Source of the DNA: Rikenellaceae bacterium
GTDB taxonomy: Bacteria > Bacteroidota > Bacteroidia > Bacteroidales > Rikenellaceae
Length of the DNA stretch: 36,513 nt
Assembly (NCBI GenBank): GCA_031256675.1
Contig: JAIRQC010000072.1
Coordinates: 1-36,513 of the forward strand
Reading direction: 5' to 3'
Notes under the pieces: generated by a model
The model's input: only the letters and a program-made list of their open reading frames with translations
The model's database searches: none
What the model was told of the DNA's origin: nothing
Position numbers and translations under genes: made by a program
Shown here: positions 24,103 to 33,539 of the stretch, piece after piece
How positions within the stretch are numbered: the first letter of the stretch is position 1
Layout of the letters: every line of letters starts with the position of its first letter

Positions 24103-25161
24103 ATGAAAAATTTAATTTTGACCTTCGGGCTTGGTTGCATGACCGCCCTGTGCACAACAGCGCAGACAAAGAACGTGGACCTCGACAGGGTTTACTGCAC
24201 GTACAAATATCGTGCGCTCCCTACGCAGCCGCAGGATCCGATCTATTTCCGCTACACAACCCGCGTCACGTCGTCCAAAGTAGCCGAGACCAAAGTTTCC
24301 ATCCCCGACCTCCAAAATGCGCTGCGCATCGAGGGACAGACCTACACCCCGGACGAAGCCGAGGCCAAAATGTTGCTGGAGGCCTACATCGGCAACATTA
24401 TCATCAAGGGCAGCAACATCGCCGTGCGCACGGTGGAGGACAAGGACAGGGACGGAAAGGTGACCAAGGTCACCCGTTACTACTCGGTAGACGTATCCTA
24501 CACCTTCGAGTCGAGCTACCGCATATCCGCCGAGGGTAAGGAGCTGGCCAAAGGTTACCTCTACTCGCACAACGGCAACGCCCTCGTGTTCAAAACCGCC
24601 GAATTTTCCACCAGCCAGGCCGCAGCGGACAACTGGAACAACAACCGCGAGGTGTTCGTCGCCGAGTTCTACCGCGACCTTGCCAACAAAACCATCGGAG
24701 ACCTCTCCTACCGCGCAACCAGCCTTTACGGATTTATGTCCCGCAGCCTGAACTTCATCCTGTGGACCTCCGACGAGAAGAAACACAACGAAAACATCCC
24801 GTTCCAGGAGGCCATCGGCAAACTGAAAACCATTTTGCAGGCCATGGACGCCAACACTCCCGTAGACCGCGAGGCCGCACAGGAGGTGATAGAGTATTTC
24901 AAGGGCATTCCGGCCAGATATGCAGACGTAAAGCTCAAAGCGGACGTCAAGTTGAGATATGCCGCCTATTTCAGCCTGTGCACATATTACCTGTATGCGG
25001 ACGAGCCGGAAAAGGTAGCCGAGTATGCCGATCTGCTCATCGCCAACGAGTATGACAAGAAAGACGGCGAGAAGATGAAGAAAGAGGCGTCCGCCCTGAT
25101 CGAAATATTCCTCAAAGTCGGCATGCGCTCGCGCCATTTCGTTCCACAGGGAATGCTGTAA
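24103..25161 (+). CDS. secreted protein of unknown function
   Basis: A 352-residue protein I do not recognise. The N-terminus MKNLILTFGLGCMTALCTTAQ is a probable signal peptide with cleavage near AQ|TKN, so it is likely periplasmic or outer-membrane associated. The first two thirds are rich in beta-strand-like segments (VDLDRVYCTYKYRALPTQPQDPIYFRYTT, KVTRYYSVDVSYTFESSYRISAEGKELAKGYLYSHNGN). The last third is helical with a TPR-like feel (EAIGKLKTILQAMDANTP, YAAYFSLCTYYLYADEPEKVAEYADLLIANEYDK), but no repeat is certain. It is flanked by a good promoter and an excellent intrinsic terminator, so it is transcribed alone. The clean gene architecture makes it a real gene of unknown function. Confidence 0.88.
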   Translation: MKNLILTFGLGCMTALCTTAQTKNVDLDRVYCTYKYRALPTQPQDPIYFRYTTRVTSSKVAETKVSIPDLQNALRIEGQTYTPDEAEAKMLLEAYIGNIIIKGSNIAVRTVEDKDRDGKVTKVTRYYSVDVSYTFESSYRISAEGKELAKGYLYSHNGNALVFKTAEFSTSQAAADNWNNNREVFVAEFYRDLANKTIGDLSYRATSLYGFMSRSLNFILWTSDEKKHNENIPFQEAIGKLKTILQAMDANTPVDREAAQEVIEYFKGIPARYADVKLKADVKLRYAAYFSLCTYYLYADEPEKVAEYADLLIANEYDKKDGEKMKKEASALIEIFLKVGMRSRHFVPQGML

Positions 25162-25175
25162 CCCTGTCGTATGTT

Positions 25176-25217
25176 GACAGTGCGCTTGCAGAGAGTCTGC
25201 AAGCGCACTGTCTTTTT
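25176..25217 (+). terminator. intrinsic terminator of the secreted unknown protein gene
   Basis: A 16-bp perfect stem, GACAGTGCGCTTGCAG (25176-25191) with 25197-25212, and a 5-nt loop, followed by TTTTT. It lies 14 nt after the stop codon. Confidence 0.93.
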
Positions 25218-25357
25218 GCCTCAACGGCCATATTTGCAGGCAGCTTTATTACACCCCCCTCCCCCGCCGCCCTGCCCTGCCCCTATGAGGGGCAAAGAGG
25301 TCGAACAGGGCGGCACAATGGTCTACGCAGGATCAGGGAGGCGTTCCGTCCATAAAC

Positions 25358-25397
25358 AAAAATGGAGGCGTCCCTCAACGGGACGCCTCCATTTTTT
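25358..25397 (-). terminator. bidirectional terminator, mainly for secDF
   Basis: The stem AAAAATGGAGGCGTCCC (25358-25374) pairs with 25380-25396 around a 5-nt loop. T-runs occur on both strands (ATTTTTTT on plus, TTTTTGTTT on minus). It lies 18 nt past the secDF stop codon. Confidence 0.9.
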
Positions 25398-25415
25398 TAT
25401 CTCCCCTGCCCTACC

Positions 25416-28400
25416 CTACTTGTTTGCTTTCCTGCGGGCCACAAGGCCGAAGATGTCGTAGGAGATCGGCGTGGCCACAAAGACCGACGAGAAGGTGCCG
25501 AGCACGATACCCAGCATCAGCGTGAAGACAAAGCCGCGGATCACCTCGCCGCCGAAGAGGAAGATGGCCAGCAGCGTTACGACCGTCGTGCCAAGCGTGT
25601 TGACCGTTCGCGAGAGGGTGCTGTTGATGGCGTTGTTGATATTCTCGCTGAACACCCGTTTGGGGTACAAATGGCCGTACTCGCGTATTCGGTCGAAGAT
25701 CACCACCGTGTCGTTGATCGAGTAGCCCACGATGGTCAGGATCGCCGCAACGAAAGCCTGATCGACGTCGAGGTTGAACGGCAGGAAACTGTGCAGCAGC
25801 GAGACCATGCCGAGGGTGATGATCACGTCGTGCGCAATGGAGACGATGGCCCCCAGGCCCCACTGCCATTTCCTGAAGCGGAAGGCGATGTAGATGCCGA
25901 TGGCGATCAGCGCGAAGAGCACGGCGATGACGGCGTCGCGTTTGATGTCGCTGGCCACCGACGGCCCCACCTTGTCGGAGTTGATGATACCGTTGGGGTT
26001 CTGTTGCGTCGTCGTAAACTCGACCTCGGTGAGCGGCGTGTCGTACAGCGGCGAGAGGGCCGTGTAGAGCAGGGCGTTGATCTCGTCGTTGACCTCGTCG
26101 CCCGTCTCGTCCGACTTGTACTGTGTGACGATGCGCATCTGGTGGCGGTCTTCGGCCCCGTACTGCTTGATCTCGAAGCTGCCGGGCAGCGCCGCCTCGA
26201 CGCGGTTTCGCACCTCGTCGATGGTCACGGCGCGGTCGAAGCGCACCACGTAGGCGCGTCCGCCCGAGAAGTCAACGCCGTAATCCATGCCGCGCGTGAA
26301 GAGCGAGGCGGCGGTCAGGACGATGAGCGCGGCGGATATAATATAGGTGAATTTCCTCACCCCCACAAAATTGAAGCGGACGTTGCCGAGGAAATTCTCG
26401 TTGAAACCGTAGGCGAAGCGCGGTTTGCGCCCCTTGTCGAGCAGCGCGACGAAGATCAGGCGCGAGATGAACACCGAGGTGAAGAACGAGGTGATGATAC
26501 CGATGACCAGCGTCGTGGCGAAGCCGCGGATCGGGCCCGTACCGAAGGCCATCATCACCAGACCGGTGATGATGGTGGTGAGGTTGCTGTCGACAATGGC
26601 CGACATGGCGTGTTTGAAGCCCTCCGAGACGGAGAGGTTGAGCCCCTTGCCGCTCTTGACCTCCTCCTTTATGCGTTCATATATGATGACGTTGGCGTCG
26701 ACGGCCATACCCATCGTCAGCACTATACCCGCGATACCGGGCAGCGTCAGCACCATCCCGAACGAGACAAGCACTCCGAACAGGAAGAACAGGTTGATGA
26801 TCAGCACCACGTTGGCCACGAGGCCCGCGCTGCTGTAAAAGGACAGCATGTACAACAGCACCAGCACAAAGGCCAGGATGAACGACATCATGCCTGCGTC
26901 GATCGACTCCTGTCCGAGCGACGGGCCGACCACCGTATCCTGAATAACCCTTGCCGGAGCGGGCAGTTTTCCCGATTTGAGGACGTTGGCCAGGTCCTGC
27001 GCCTCCTGTATGGTGAAGTTGCCGGTGATCTGCGAGTGTCCGCCGCTGATCTCGTTGTTGACGCGGGGGGCGGAGTAGACATAGCCGTCGAGGACGATGG
27101 CCACGCAGTGGCCGATGTTGTCGGCCGTCAGGCGGGCCCAGATCCTCGAACCGGCGGAGTTCATCGACATCGACACCTCGGCCGACGAACCGGACTGCGA
27201 ATACTGCTCTTTGGCGTCGGTCACCGCGCCGCCGTCAAGCGGGGCGCGTCCGTCGCGGGTGTTGGCCTTGATGGCGTGCAGCTCGAATATGTCGATCTCG
27301 ACCTTGGGATTGCGCGGGTCGGTCATCGACTTGATGCTCCACATGAAGCGCGCGTCGCGCGGCATAAGGTTCCTGACTGCCGGCATGGCGAGGTAGCGGT
27401 TGATCGCCGCCGTATCTGCCGACAGGGCGCGCCCTATCACCGAACCGGCGCCCGGCTGATTGGCCTGGTCGACATTGGGCGAGAGTTTGCGCAGCAGCGA
27501 GGTGGTTGTCAGCGTCAGGCCGGGCGTAGCCGTCGAATCGCCCTGCCGTCCGATTAGCGAAGCCAGCTCGTCGCTGCCTCCGGTAGTGTCGGCGGCGGCG
27601 GCAACCCCGGCAGGCTGTTCCGTCCGTACCGTATCGGTCTGTATAGTCAACTGATCGGCCTGTACCAGCGCCGGAAATATCTCCGAGTTCTCATACGTCG
27701 CCCAAAATTCCAGCGAAGCCGTACCTTGCAGCAGTTTGCGCACGCGCTCCGGATCCTTCACGCCCGGCAGCTCCACCAGTATGCGGCCCGAGTTCTCCAG
27801 CTTCTGGATGTTGGGCTGCACCACGCCGAAGCGGTCGATACGGTTGCTCAGCACGGTGTAGGAGTTGTTGATGGCCGCTTCGGACTGTTCGCGCAGCACC
27901 TCGATCACCTCGTCGTTCGTGCTGCCCGGGCGGACAAGCTCCTTCAGCTTCGGGGTGTTAAAGATGTAGGCCAGCGGGGCGTTGTTCGACAGTCGCGCGT
28001 ATGCCTCAGCGAAGTAGGTTATGTAGTCGCCGGAGCTGTTTTTCTGTCTGGTCGTCGCCTCGTCGAGGGCCTGGCGGAACAGCGGGTCTTTGCTGTCGTT
28101 GGACAGGGCGGCGATGATGTCCCTGACCGACACCTCGAGCATGACGTTCATGCCGCCTTTGAGGTCGAGGCCGAGGTTGATCTCCTTCTCCTTGCACTCC
28201 TTGTAGGTGAAGTCGATAAACCACAGGTCGTAGACCGGCTTCGCCTTGATGGAGTCGAGATAGCGTGTCACCCTCGCGTCGTGCTGCTCCGTGTCGAACG
28301 CCGAGGCATAACGCTCGGCCTGCCTCTCGACGCTGCGCGTGACGAAGGTGAACGAAAGCTGGTACGCACAGGCAACGGCCAACGCGACAGCCAAAAATTT

Positions 28401-28421
28401 TAATGCGCCTTTATTCTGCAT
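25416..28421 (-). CDS. secDF: SecDF fusion protein translocase subunit
   Basis: A 1001-residue RND-type membrane protein that uses proton-motive force to help SecYEG export proteins. The SecD half has an N-terminal transmembrane helix, the D1 motif LGLDLKGGMNVMLEV (about residues 83-97), a large periplasmic P1 region and the transmembrane motif VLTMGMAVDANVIIYERIKEE near residue 575. The SecF half has GMDYGVDFSGGRAYVVRF near residue 720 and VGYSINDTVVIFDRIREY near 907. Fusion of SecD and SecF is normal in Bacteroidetes. The P1 region contains an unusually Thr/Gly/Ser-rich stretch (PAGVAAAADTTGGSDELASL, about 270-290), probably a flexible loop. The gene is alone between a TACTTTTG box and a strong terminator. 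Confidence 0.96.
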   Translation of the reverse strand: MQNKGALKFLAVALAVACAYQLSFTFVTRSVERQAERYASAFDTEQHDARVTRYLDSIKAKPVYDLWFIDFTYKECKEKEINLGLDLKGGMNVMLEVSVRDIIAALSNDSKDPLFRQALDEATTRQKNSSGDYITYFAEAYARLSNNAPLAYIFNTPKLKELVRPGSTNDEVIEVLREQSEAAINNSYTVLSNRIDRFGVVQPNIQKLENSGRILVELPGVKDPERVRKLLQGTASLEFWATYENSEIFPALVQADQLTIQTDTVRTEQPAGVAAAADTTGGSDELASLIGRQGDSTATPGLTLTTTSLLRKLSPNVDQANQPGAGSVIGRALSADTAAINRYLAMPAVRNLMPRDARFMWSIKSMTDPRNPKVEIDIFELHAIKANTRDGRAPLDGGAVTDAKEQYSQSGSSAEVSMSMNSAGSRIWARLTADNIGHCVAIVLDGYVYSAPRVNNEISGGHSQITGNFTIQEAQDLANVLKSGKLPAPARVIQDTVVGPSLGQESIDAGMMSFILAFVLVLLYMLSFYSSAGLVANVVLIINLFFLFGVLVSFGMVLTLPGIAGIVLTMGMAVDANVIIYERIKEEVKSGKGLNLSVSEGFKHAMSAIVDSNLTTIITGLVMMAFGTGPIRGFATTLVIGIITSFFTSVFISRLIFVALLDKGRKPRFAYGFNENFLGNVRFNFVGVRKFTYIISAALIVLTAASLFTRGMDYGVDFSGGRAYVVRFDRAVTIDEVRNRVEAALPGSFEIKQYGAEDRHQMRIVTQYKSDETGDEVNDEINALLYTALSPLYDTPLTEVEFTTTQQNPNGIINSDKVGPSVASDIKRDAVIAVLFALIAIGIYIAFRFRKWQWGLGAIVSIAHDVIITLGMVSLLHSFLPFNLDVDQAFVAAILTIVGYSINDTVVIFDRIREYGHLYPKRVFSENINNAINSTLSRTVNTLGTTVVTLLAIFLFGGEVIRGFVFTLMLGIVLGTFSSVFVATPISYDIFGLVARRKANK

Positions 28422-28482
28422 CTTTGTTAAGGTTTTTTATATTATAATTATTCGGATCATCACAACTTGTCGCCGCAAAGGG

Positions 28483-28490
28483 CAAAAGTA
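28483..28490 (-). promoter_or_regulatory. -7 box of secDF
   Basis: TACTTTTG on the minus strand fits TAnnTTTG, 62 nt upstream of the ATG. It lies downstream of the terminator of the preceding HTH gene, supporting an independent transcript. Confidence 0.55.
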
Positions 28491-28524
28491 TATATTTTTT
28501 TTGTAATAGAGCTTTTTTCGGTAT

Positions 28525-28565
28525 AAAAAAGCGATGCGGGGCAGCCTTTCGGTTGCCCCGCATCG
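28525..28565 (-). terminator. intrinsic terminator of the small HTH protein gene
   Basis: CGATGCGGGGCA (28532-28543) pairs perfectly with 28554-28565. On the minus strand the stem is followed by CTTTTTT (complement of 28525-28531). It lies between the HTH gene and secDF, separating the two transcripts. Confidence 0.85.
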
Positions 28566-28698
28566 AGACGGAGACTGCTTTTGCGGACGGAACTTCTCAA
28601 AATCCCGATTTTTCAATAGTTTGCGAAGCCCCGGCAAGTCCGCTTGCGTTCGGCGAACCCGACACATATCGGGGGAAGAGCGAGCCGTCAGCCCTTTC

Positions 28699-28947
28699 CT
28701 ACTGCTTCTCGCTCAGGATGCGCATTGCGCAGTCGAGTATGGTCGTGTCGTCGAGCGTCACCACCCCGCCGTCGGGCCCCTTTTCGAAGTGGGCCCCTGC
28801 CGGCTTGCCTGCCGAGTCGAAATGGCTCCCGCCGAAATAATTCCTCACCGTGTCTTCGTCCAAGTTCAACTCCTGGGCAATGCGTCGGGTGCTGCCGCTG
28901 GGCAACTTGTCTTTGATGCGACGCAATTCATTGAATGTTATAACCAT
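28699..28947 (-). CDS. small helix-turn-helix DNA-binding protein
   Basis: An 82-residue protein. The sequence ELRRIKDKLPSGSTRRIAQELNLDEDTVRNYFGGSHF gives a compact HTH near residues 5-40: an ArgIleAlaGlnGlu helix, a turn, then the recognition-like helix EDTVRNYFGG. The C-terminal part PDGGVVTLDDTTILDCAMRIL is a separate small segment. Proteins of this layout are, as I recall, widespread conserved DNA-binding proteins in Bacteroidales with no known regulon. The start is set at the ATG of MVITFNELRR; an ATG nine codons upstream (28974) adds a Lys-rich extension and cannot be excluded. It is divergent from dnaK across about 295 nt that includes a perfect palindrome. Confidence 0.82.
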   Translation of the reverse strand: MVITFNELRRIKDKLPSGSTRRIAQELNLDEDTVRNYFGGSHFDSAGKPAGAHFEKGPDGGVVTLDDTTILDCAMRILSEKQ

Positions 28948-28980
28948 AGTTTTATTTATTTGTTTTTTGCGCATTTCAGA

Positions 28981-28995
28981 TAGCTAAGTTAGCTA
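28981..28995. promoter_or_regulatory. 15-bp palindrome between the HTH gene and dnaK
   Basis: TAGCTAA-G-TTAGCTA is a perfect 7-bp inverted repeat around one base, 34 nt upstream of the HTH protein ATG. Its position suits an operator, perhaps for autoregulation by the neighbouring HTH protein; this is inference. Confidence 0.35.
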
Positions 28996-29242
28996 AAAAA
29001 TCCGAACCTGCAAAATTTTTTTACATAAAAGAATTAAATTCTTTTTTCGCGCGGCAAAAATTATCGCCGCCGTTTCGCCGCAAAGCGTCCCGCAATGACG
29101 GGAAAGCGATGTTATCATGACATTTTGTCGGTAAAATTGCCGCAACCTGTACAATTTTGGCAGTTTTATCCCGAAAAACGGCATTGGCACAATGATTGTT
29201 ACATACAAAAGGCAGAAAACAAATCTAAAAACGAATAAAACT

Positions 29243-31153
29243 ATGGCAAAGATCATTGGTATCGACCTGGGAACGACCAACTCGTGCGTCTCCGTCATGG
29301 AGGGCAACGAGCCGGTGGTAATCCCCAACAGCGAAGGGCACCGCACAACACCCTCCATCGTCGCGTTCACCGCCGGCGGCGAACGCAAGGTGGGCGAGGC
29401 GGCAAAACGTCAGGCTATCACCAACCCCAAAAACACCATCTTCTCCATCAAGCGTTTCATGGGCGAGACATACGGGCAGGTCGACAGCGAAATCGGGCGC
29501 GTGCCGTACAGCGTGGTCAAGGGGCCAAACAACACCCCGCGCGTGGAGATCGACTCGCGGCAGTATTCGCCCCAGGAGATCTCGGCCATCATCCTGCAAA
29601 AGATGAAAAAGACGGCCGAAGACTACCTCGGCACGACGGTCGACGAGGCGGTCATCACCGTGCCGGCATACTTCTCCGACTCGCAGCGTCAGGCCACCAA
29701 AGAGGCGGGCGAGATCGCAGGCCTGAAAGTCAGCCGCATAATCAACGAGCCGACGGCGGCCGCCCTCGCCTACGGGCTCGACAAAAAGAACCGCGACATG
29801 AAGATCGCCGTCTACGACCTGGGCGGCGGAACGTTCGACATCTCGATACTCGAGCTGGGCGACGGCGTGTTCGAGGTGAAATCCACCAACGGCGACACCC
29901 ACTTGGGCGGCGACGACTTCGACCATGTCATCATCGACTGGATGGCCGACGACTTCAAGGCCAGCCACAACGGCGACCTGCGCAAGGACCCGATGGCGTT
30001 GCAGCGCCTGAAAGAGGCCGCCGAAAAGGCCAAGATCGAGCTCAGCTCCTCGACCCAGACCGAAATCAACCTCCCATATATAATGCCCATCGACGGCATC
30101 CCGCAGCACCTGGTGACGACCCTCACGCGCGCCAAATTCGAGCAGTTGGCCGACCGGCTCATTCAGGCCACCATCGAGCCCTGCCGCAAGGCGCTCAAAG
30201 ACGCAGGACTGTCCGCATCGCAGATCGACGAGGTCATTCTGGTCGGCGGCTCGACCCGTATACCGGCCATTCAGAAGGTCGTCGAGAACTTCTTCGGCCG
30301 CACCCCCTCCAAAGGGGTCAATCCCGACGAGGTTGTCGCCGTGGGGGCTGCAATACAGGGCGGCGTGCTCACGGGCGAGGTGAAGGATGTGCTGCTGCTC
30401 GACGTGACGCCGCTGTCGCTCGGCATCGAGACCCTCGGCGGGGTCTTCACCCGCCTGATCGACGCCAACACCACCATCCCCACCCGCAAGAGCGAGGTCT
30501 TCTCGACGGCGGCAGACAATCAGCCATCGGTGGAGATCAACGTCTGTCAGGGCGAACGGTCGATGGCGCGCGACAACAAGTCGCTCGGACGTTTCCACCT
30601 CGACGGCATTCCGTCGGCCCCGCGCGGCGTGCCGCAGATCGAGGTGACGTTCGACATCGACGCCAACGGCATCCTCAACGTCTCGGCACGCGACAAGGGG
30701 ACGGGCAAGGAGCAGAAAATCCGTATCGAGGCCTCGTCGGGGCTCTCCGAATCGGAAATCCAGCGGATGCGCGACGAAGCCAAAGCCAACGAGGAGAAGG
30801 ACAAACAGGAGCGCGAGCGCATAGACAAGCTCAACGCCGCCGACTCGATGATCTTCTCCACCGAAAAACAGTTCAAAGAGTACGGCGACAAGATCCCTTC
30901 GGATAAACGTTCGGCCATAGAAGAGGCGCTCGGCAAATTGCGCGAGGCGCACAAGACGGCCAACATCGCCGAGGTCGACCGTTGCAGCGAGCAGCTCAAC
31001 ACCGCCTGGCAGGCCGCATCGCAGGACATATACTCGGCGCAACAGTCCGGCGCACAGCAGCAGCCAGGGCCGGACAGCGGCGCGGGTTCAGCTCAGGCCG
31101 GACAGCAGGGCGAGGGCAATGTCACCGACGTAGACTTCGAAGAGGTGAAGTAA
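29243..31153 (+). CDS. dnaK: molecular chaperone DnaK (Hsp70)
   Basis: A 636-residue cytoplasmic Hsp70. The start is the ATG of [22 protein letters not shown]; 17 upstream in-frame residues are not family-like. The ATPase domain has the phosphate-1 motif [12 protein letters not shown], the phosphate-2 motif [15 protein letters not shown] and the adenosine motif [14 protein letters not shown]. The conserved linker [19 protein letters not shown] (about 383-401) leads into the substrate-binding domain. The helical lid ends in a Gln/Gly/Ser-rich disordered tail and the acidic DVDFEEVK terminus, which resembles the usual EEVKD-like end. dnaJ and grpE are not adjacent. A hairpin with a T-rich tail follows the stop. 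Confidence 0.98.
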   Translation: MAKIIGIDLGTTNSCVSVMEGNEPVVIPNSEGHRTTPSIVAFTAGGERKVGEAAKRQAITNPKNTIFSIKRFMGETYGQVDSEIGRVPYSVVKGPNNTPRVEIDSRQYSPQEISAIILQKMKKTAEDYLGTTVDEAVITVPAYFSDSQRQATKEAGEIAGLKVSRIINEPTAAALAYGLDKKNRDMKIAVYDLGGGTFDISILELGDGVFEVKSTNGDTHLGGDDFDHVIIDWMADDFKASHNGDLRKDPMALQRLKEAAEKAKIELSSSTQTEINLPYIMPIDGIPQHLVTTLTRAKFEQLADRLIQATIEPCRKALKDAGLSASQIDEVILVGGSTRIPAIQKVVENFFGRTPSKGVNPDEVVAVGAAIQGGVLTGEVKDVLLLDVTPLSLGIETLGGVFTRLIDANTTIPTRKSEVFSTAADNQPSVEINVCQGERSMARDNKSLGRFHLDGIPSAPRGVPQIEVTFDIDANGILNVSARDKGTGKEQKIRIEASSGLSESEIQRMRDEAKANEEKDKQERERIDKLNAADSMIFSTEKQFKEYGDKIPSDKRSAIEEALGKLREAHKTANIAEVDRCSEQLNTAWQAASQDIYSAQQSGAQQQPGPDSGAGSAQAGQQGEGNVTDVDFEEVK

Positions 31154-31174
31154 GGTCGGTTGTCTTGAATGGCG

Positions 31175-31213
31175 AAGCCGCAGTAAACATCTGATTTACT
31201 GCGGCTTTCTTTT
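31175..31213 (+). terminator. intrinsic terminator of dnaK
   Basis: AAGCCGCAGTAAA (31175-31187) pairs with 31195-31207 around a 7-nt loop, followed by TCTTTTCT. It lies 22 nt after the stop codon. Confidence 0.88.
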
Positions 31214-31597
31214 CTGAGTGAGATATTCGGTAGTGTGTCGTCCGCCCCGAGGGACTGCACTGCCTGTGCCGTCAGCCTGCGTCAGGGAGACGGTACACAA
31301 TAATCAGGTAGTAGTCGGCGGAGGTTATCAGGCTGTATCTACCACGGCGATCGCCGCAGCGCAGGGCGGCGGATTGCCGCCGAACGTGGCGCCGAGCATC
31401 CCGTACAATCTCATTGGCGGGGCGGGAAAAATATTTGCCACAATCCGGCGTTCGTCCGTCTCTTGCCCGGCGTTCGTCCGTTTTTAAGGCAAACGGCGTT
31501 CGCCACCGAGCGCAAAGAACACGGAAGGGCTTCGGGCATGAGTGTCTAAAAGCGGGGCCTCCTTTTCTTAAATTATACAAAATTAGACCGTCTGACG

Positions 31598-31629
31598 TTT
31601 GTTTTTATCATAATTAAACACTACCTTTA
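31598..31629 (+). promoter_or_regulatory. promoter of the DUF2807-like gene
   Basis: TTTG (31598-31601), a 20-nt spacer, and TACCTTTA (31622-31629) differ from the consensus by only the last base of the -7 box. The ATG is 28 nt downstream. Confidence 0.65.
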
Positions 31630-31657
31630 CACCAAATTACCTAAACATTAAAAGAAT

Positions 31658-32446
31658 ATGAAAAAACTAACCGTTATTCTCGCCGTTGCAGCCACATTGA
31701 TGGCAGCCGACAGCTTCGCCGCGGGCATCACAGTCAAGGCAAGCAAAAACTATGTGACCAAATTCGCCGAACAGATGCAGAATGTCGACGCTGTCAACGT
31801 CGCCGGCCCGATCAACGTCGAATTCAACCAGAGCCGCGGCTCGGAGGCCAACGTACAGATCTTCGCCCCGGACAACGCGCTCGAATTCATCGAGGTGACC
31901 AACTCCGCCGGCATGGTGACCGTCGGGGTGAGGAACGGAGTCAAAATCAGCGGCGCGTCCAAACTCAAAGTTATCGTTACCTGCCCTCAGCTCCGCGCAG
32001 CGTGGGTCACCGGCGAGGCCAACCTGCTGTTCAAAGGCGACTCGCAGTTCAAATCGCTCGAAATAAAGGTTAGCGGCACGGGCAACGTCCTCGCCGACAA
32101 ACTCGGCAGCAACTCGCTGACAGTCAACATCAGCGGCAAAGGAGGCGTCGTATGCAAATCGCTCGTGGCCAACACCGTCAGCGCCAACCTCTCCGGCAAA
32201 GGCAGCCTCGAACTGCGCGGCCGCACCACCAAAGCCGACTTCGTCACCAGCGGTTCGGGCGGCGTCTCCGCCGAAAAACTCGACGCACAGGAGGTCACGG
32301 CCCGCGTATCGGGTTCGGGCGGCATCGCGTGCGCCGCAGACAAAAGCCTCGTAGCGTCCGTCTCGGGCAAAGGCAAGATAGTCTACGTCGGAACCCCGTC
32401 TTCCATCAACGCATCCGGCAAAAAAGAGAACATCAAACAGAAATAA
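31658..32446 (+). CDS. secreted DUF2807 (head-GIN)-like beta-helical protein
   Basis: A 262-residue secreted protein. The signal peptide is MKKLTVILAVAATLMAADSFA, with cleavage near FAA|GIT. The mature part shows the pattern of the DUF2807 putative auto-transporter adhesin family, common in Bacteroidetes: an opening strand (VDAVNVAGPINVEFNQS), LKVIVTCPQLRAAWVTGEANL, and then repeated VSGTGNV / ISGKGGV / LSGKGSL / TSGSGGV / VSGSGGI / VSGKGKI turns about every 16-20 residues. These suggest a right-handed beta-helix or stacked beta-rolls. Function is unknown; a cell-surface or periplasmic role is inferred from the signal peptide. The gene has its own promoter and a downstream hairpin. Confidence 0.88.
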   Translation: MKKLTVILAVAATLMAADSFAAGITVKASKNYVTKFAEQMQNVDAVNVAGPINVEFNQSRGSEANVQIFAPDNALEFIEVTNSAGMVTVGVRNGVKISGASKLKVIVTCPQLRAAWVTGEANLLFKGDSQFKSLEIKVSGTGNVLADKLGSNSLTVNISGKGGVVCKSLVANTVSANLSGKGSLELRGRTTKADFVTSGSGGVSAEKLDAQEVTARVSGSGGIACAADKSLVASVSGKGKIVYVGTPSSINASGKKENIKQK

Positions 32447-32454
32447 TTCCGGCC

Positions 32455-32492
32455 GGTCTCTGTCGGGGGCTACGCAGCCTCCGACAGAGACC
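32455..32492 (+). terminator. hairpin after the DUF2807-like gene
   Basis: GGTCTCTGTCGG (32455-32466) pairs with 32481-32492, 8 nt after the stop codon. No T-run follows, so termination would rely on other features. Confidence 0.5.
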
Positions 32493-32693
32493 GAACCAGA
32501 CGAAACACAGAATTTGACAGATCGCCGCCCGTCGCGGCGTGCAGACAAAGAGGGACGTTTTCACAGGCGTCCCTCTTCTTTTTGCGGGTCGTTCAGATTT
32601 TTGCATGTAGTTCAGATCAGGATGTATTGACATAAAACAGGGAATTTCCTATTGATGTCAACACGCCAGGGGTTGGCATGTCGTTCAAATCAT

Positions 32694-32864
32694 GGTATAT
32701 TGACAGTGTTGGCATAAAACCGATAGCCTCCGGTTTGTGGCGACACACTCCGGCCTGAAATTATAGACTTGCTGCAATCACTGGCTTGGCTATGCAAAAG
32801 AGTAAATCAACTGTTTATTGCCGCATCGTAGGAACTTAGGCTGCGAAAGGCATAAAACAATTGT
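32694..32864 (+). repeat. ~170-bp direct repeat, copy 1
   Basis: Matches 32901-33078 over its whole length with scattered differences. The core 32716-32778 (63 bp, starting AAAACCGATAGCCTCCGG) is identical to 32927-32989. A short partial copy of the repeat head (TATTGACATAAAAC) occurs near 32625. The core includes an AAACCG/CGGTTT hairpin. No conserved protein frame is convincing. Confidence 0.85.
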
Positions 32865-32900
32865 TGTTGCAGCTACATAGAGCCTGCGATCGGTCAAAAC

Positions 32901-33078
32901 GGTATGTATATTGACAATATTGACACAAAACCGATAGCCTCCGGTTTGTGGCGACACACTCCGGCCTGAAATTATAGACTTGCTGCAATACACGGACTTT
33001 GGATATGTAAAAGAGTAAATAGACTGTTTATTGCCGCATCGTGGGGGCTTCGACGGCGATAGGCATAAAACAACTGTT
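32901..33078 (+). repeat. ~170-bp direct repeat, copy 2
   Basis: Second copy, 211 bp after the first. The 63-bp core is identical and the flanks diverge. It ends near GGCATAAAACAACTGTTT, as copy 1 ends near GGCATAAAACAATTGTTG. Confidence 0.85.
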
Positions 33079-33539
33079 TTGGCCCTGAAATATTTTCTCG
33101 GCAATCATGAATTATCTCTGAAACCTATATTTTTCAGCAACCTGAAATTATCTCTGAGATTTACAGTTTTAGCGACGCTGAATTATTATTGTTCCTGATT
33201 TTTTGCAAAAAAATTTCGACCGCTTGTTGCCCGTTTACGGATATTTTTTGCCGCCGACTGTTGCTTTCGCTCCTGTTACAGGCGCGACGAGGAAAGTCTG
33301 TCGGCGTTCTGCTGTAAGGGCGATCCTCTGAGAAATTTCCTCTGCATGGCACGCGATCCACCTCTGTTTTGCTGCGATTTTGTCTGCGGCGGATTCGGGT
33401 ATCCTGCCGTGTGATTTTCGGGCTAAAATCGCGGTTTTACGCAGACCGGCGCAGAGGTCTCTGCGAAATGGCAAGCGAATGTCCGTCGAGCGGACAAATA
33501 GCGGTCGAATGTGGCGGACGAATTTTTTTTGCAAAAAAG

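Larger units (their letters stand above)
31154..31657 (+). other. intergenic region dnaK to DUF2807-like gene
   Basis: 504 nt without a gene. It holds the dnaK terminator, then GC-rich sequence with a 15-bp direct repeat (CCGGCGTTCGTCCGT, near 31445 and 31468), then an AT-rich promoter region. The open frames here lack domains and start signals. Confidence 0.5.

Noticed and set aside
25362-27557. Plus-strand 731-codon frame opposite secDF
   Set aside because: Antisense shadow caused by GC-rich codon use; Asp/His/Arg-rich translation, no domain, and it starts in the terminator.
29185-29199. TGGCAC-N5-TTGT upstream of dnaK, resembling a sigma-54 promoter
   Set aside because: The -12 element lacks the GC, and it lies 43 nt before the start in an otherwise plain leader; a chance match is likely.
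29225-31042. Minus-strand 605-codon frame opposite dnaK
   Set aside because: A known kind of artefact: dnaK antisense frames stay open because of codon bias; no support for a gene.
33289-33298. GAGGAAAGTC, a hallmark of RNase P RNA
   Set aside because: The rest of the RNase P core (following CCGGGC, distal AGA..GGCTTA region) is not found within 400 nt.
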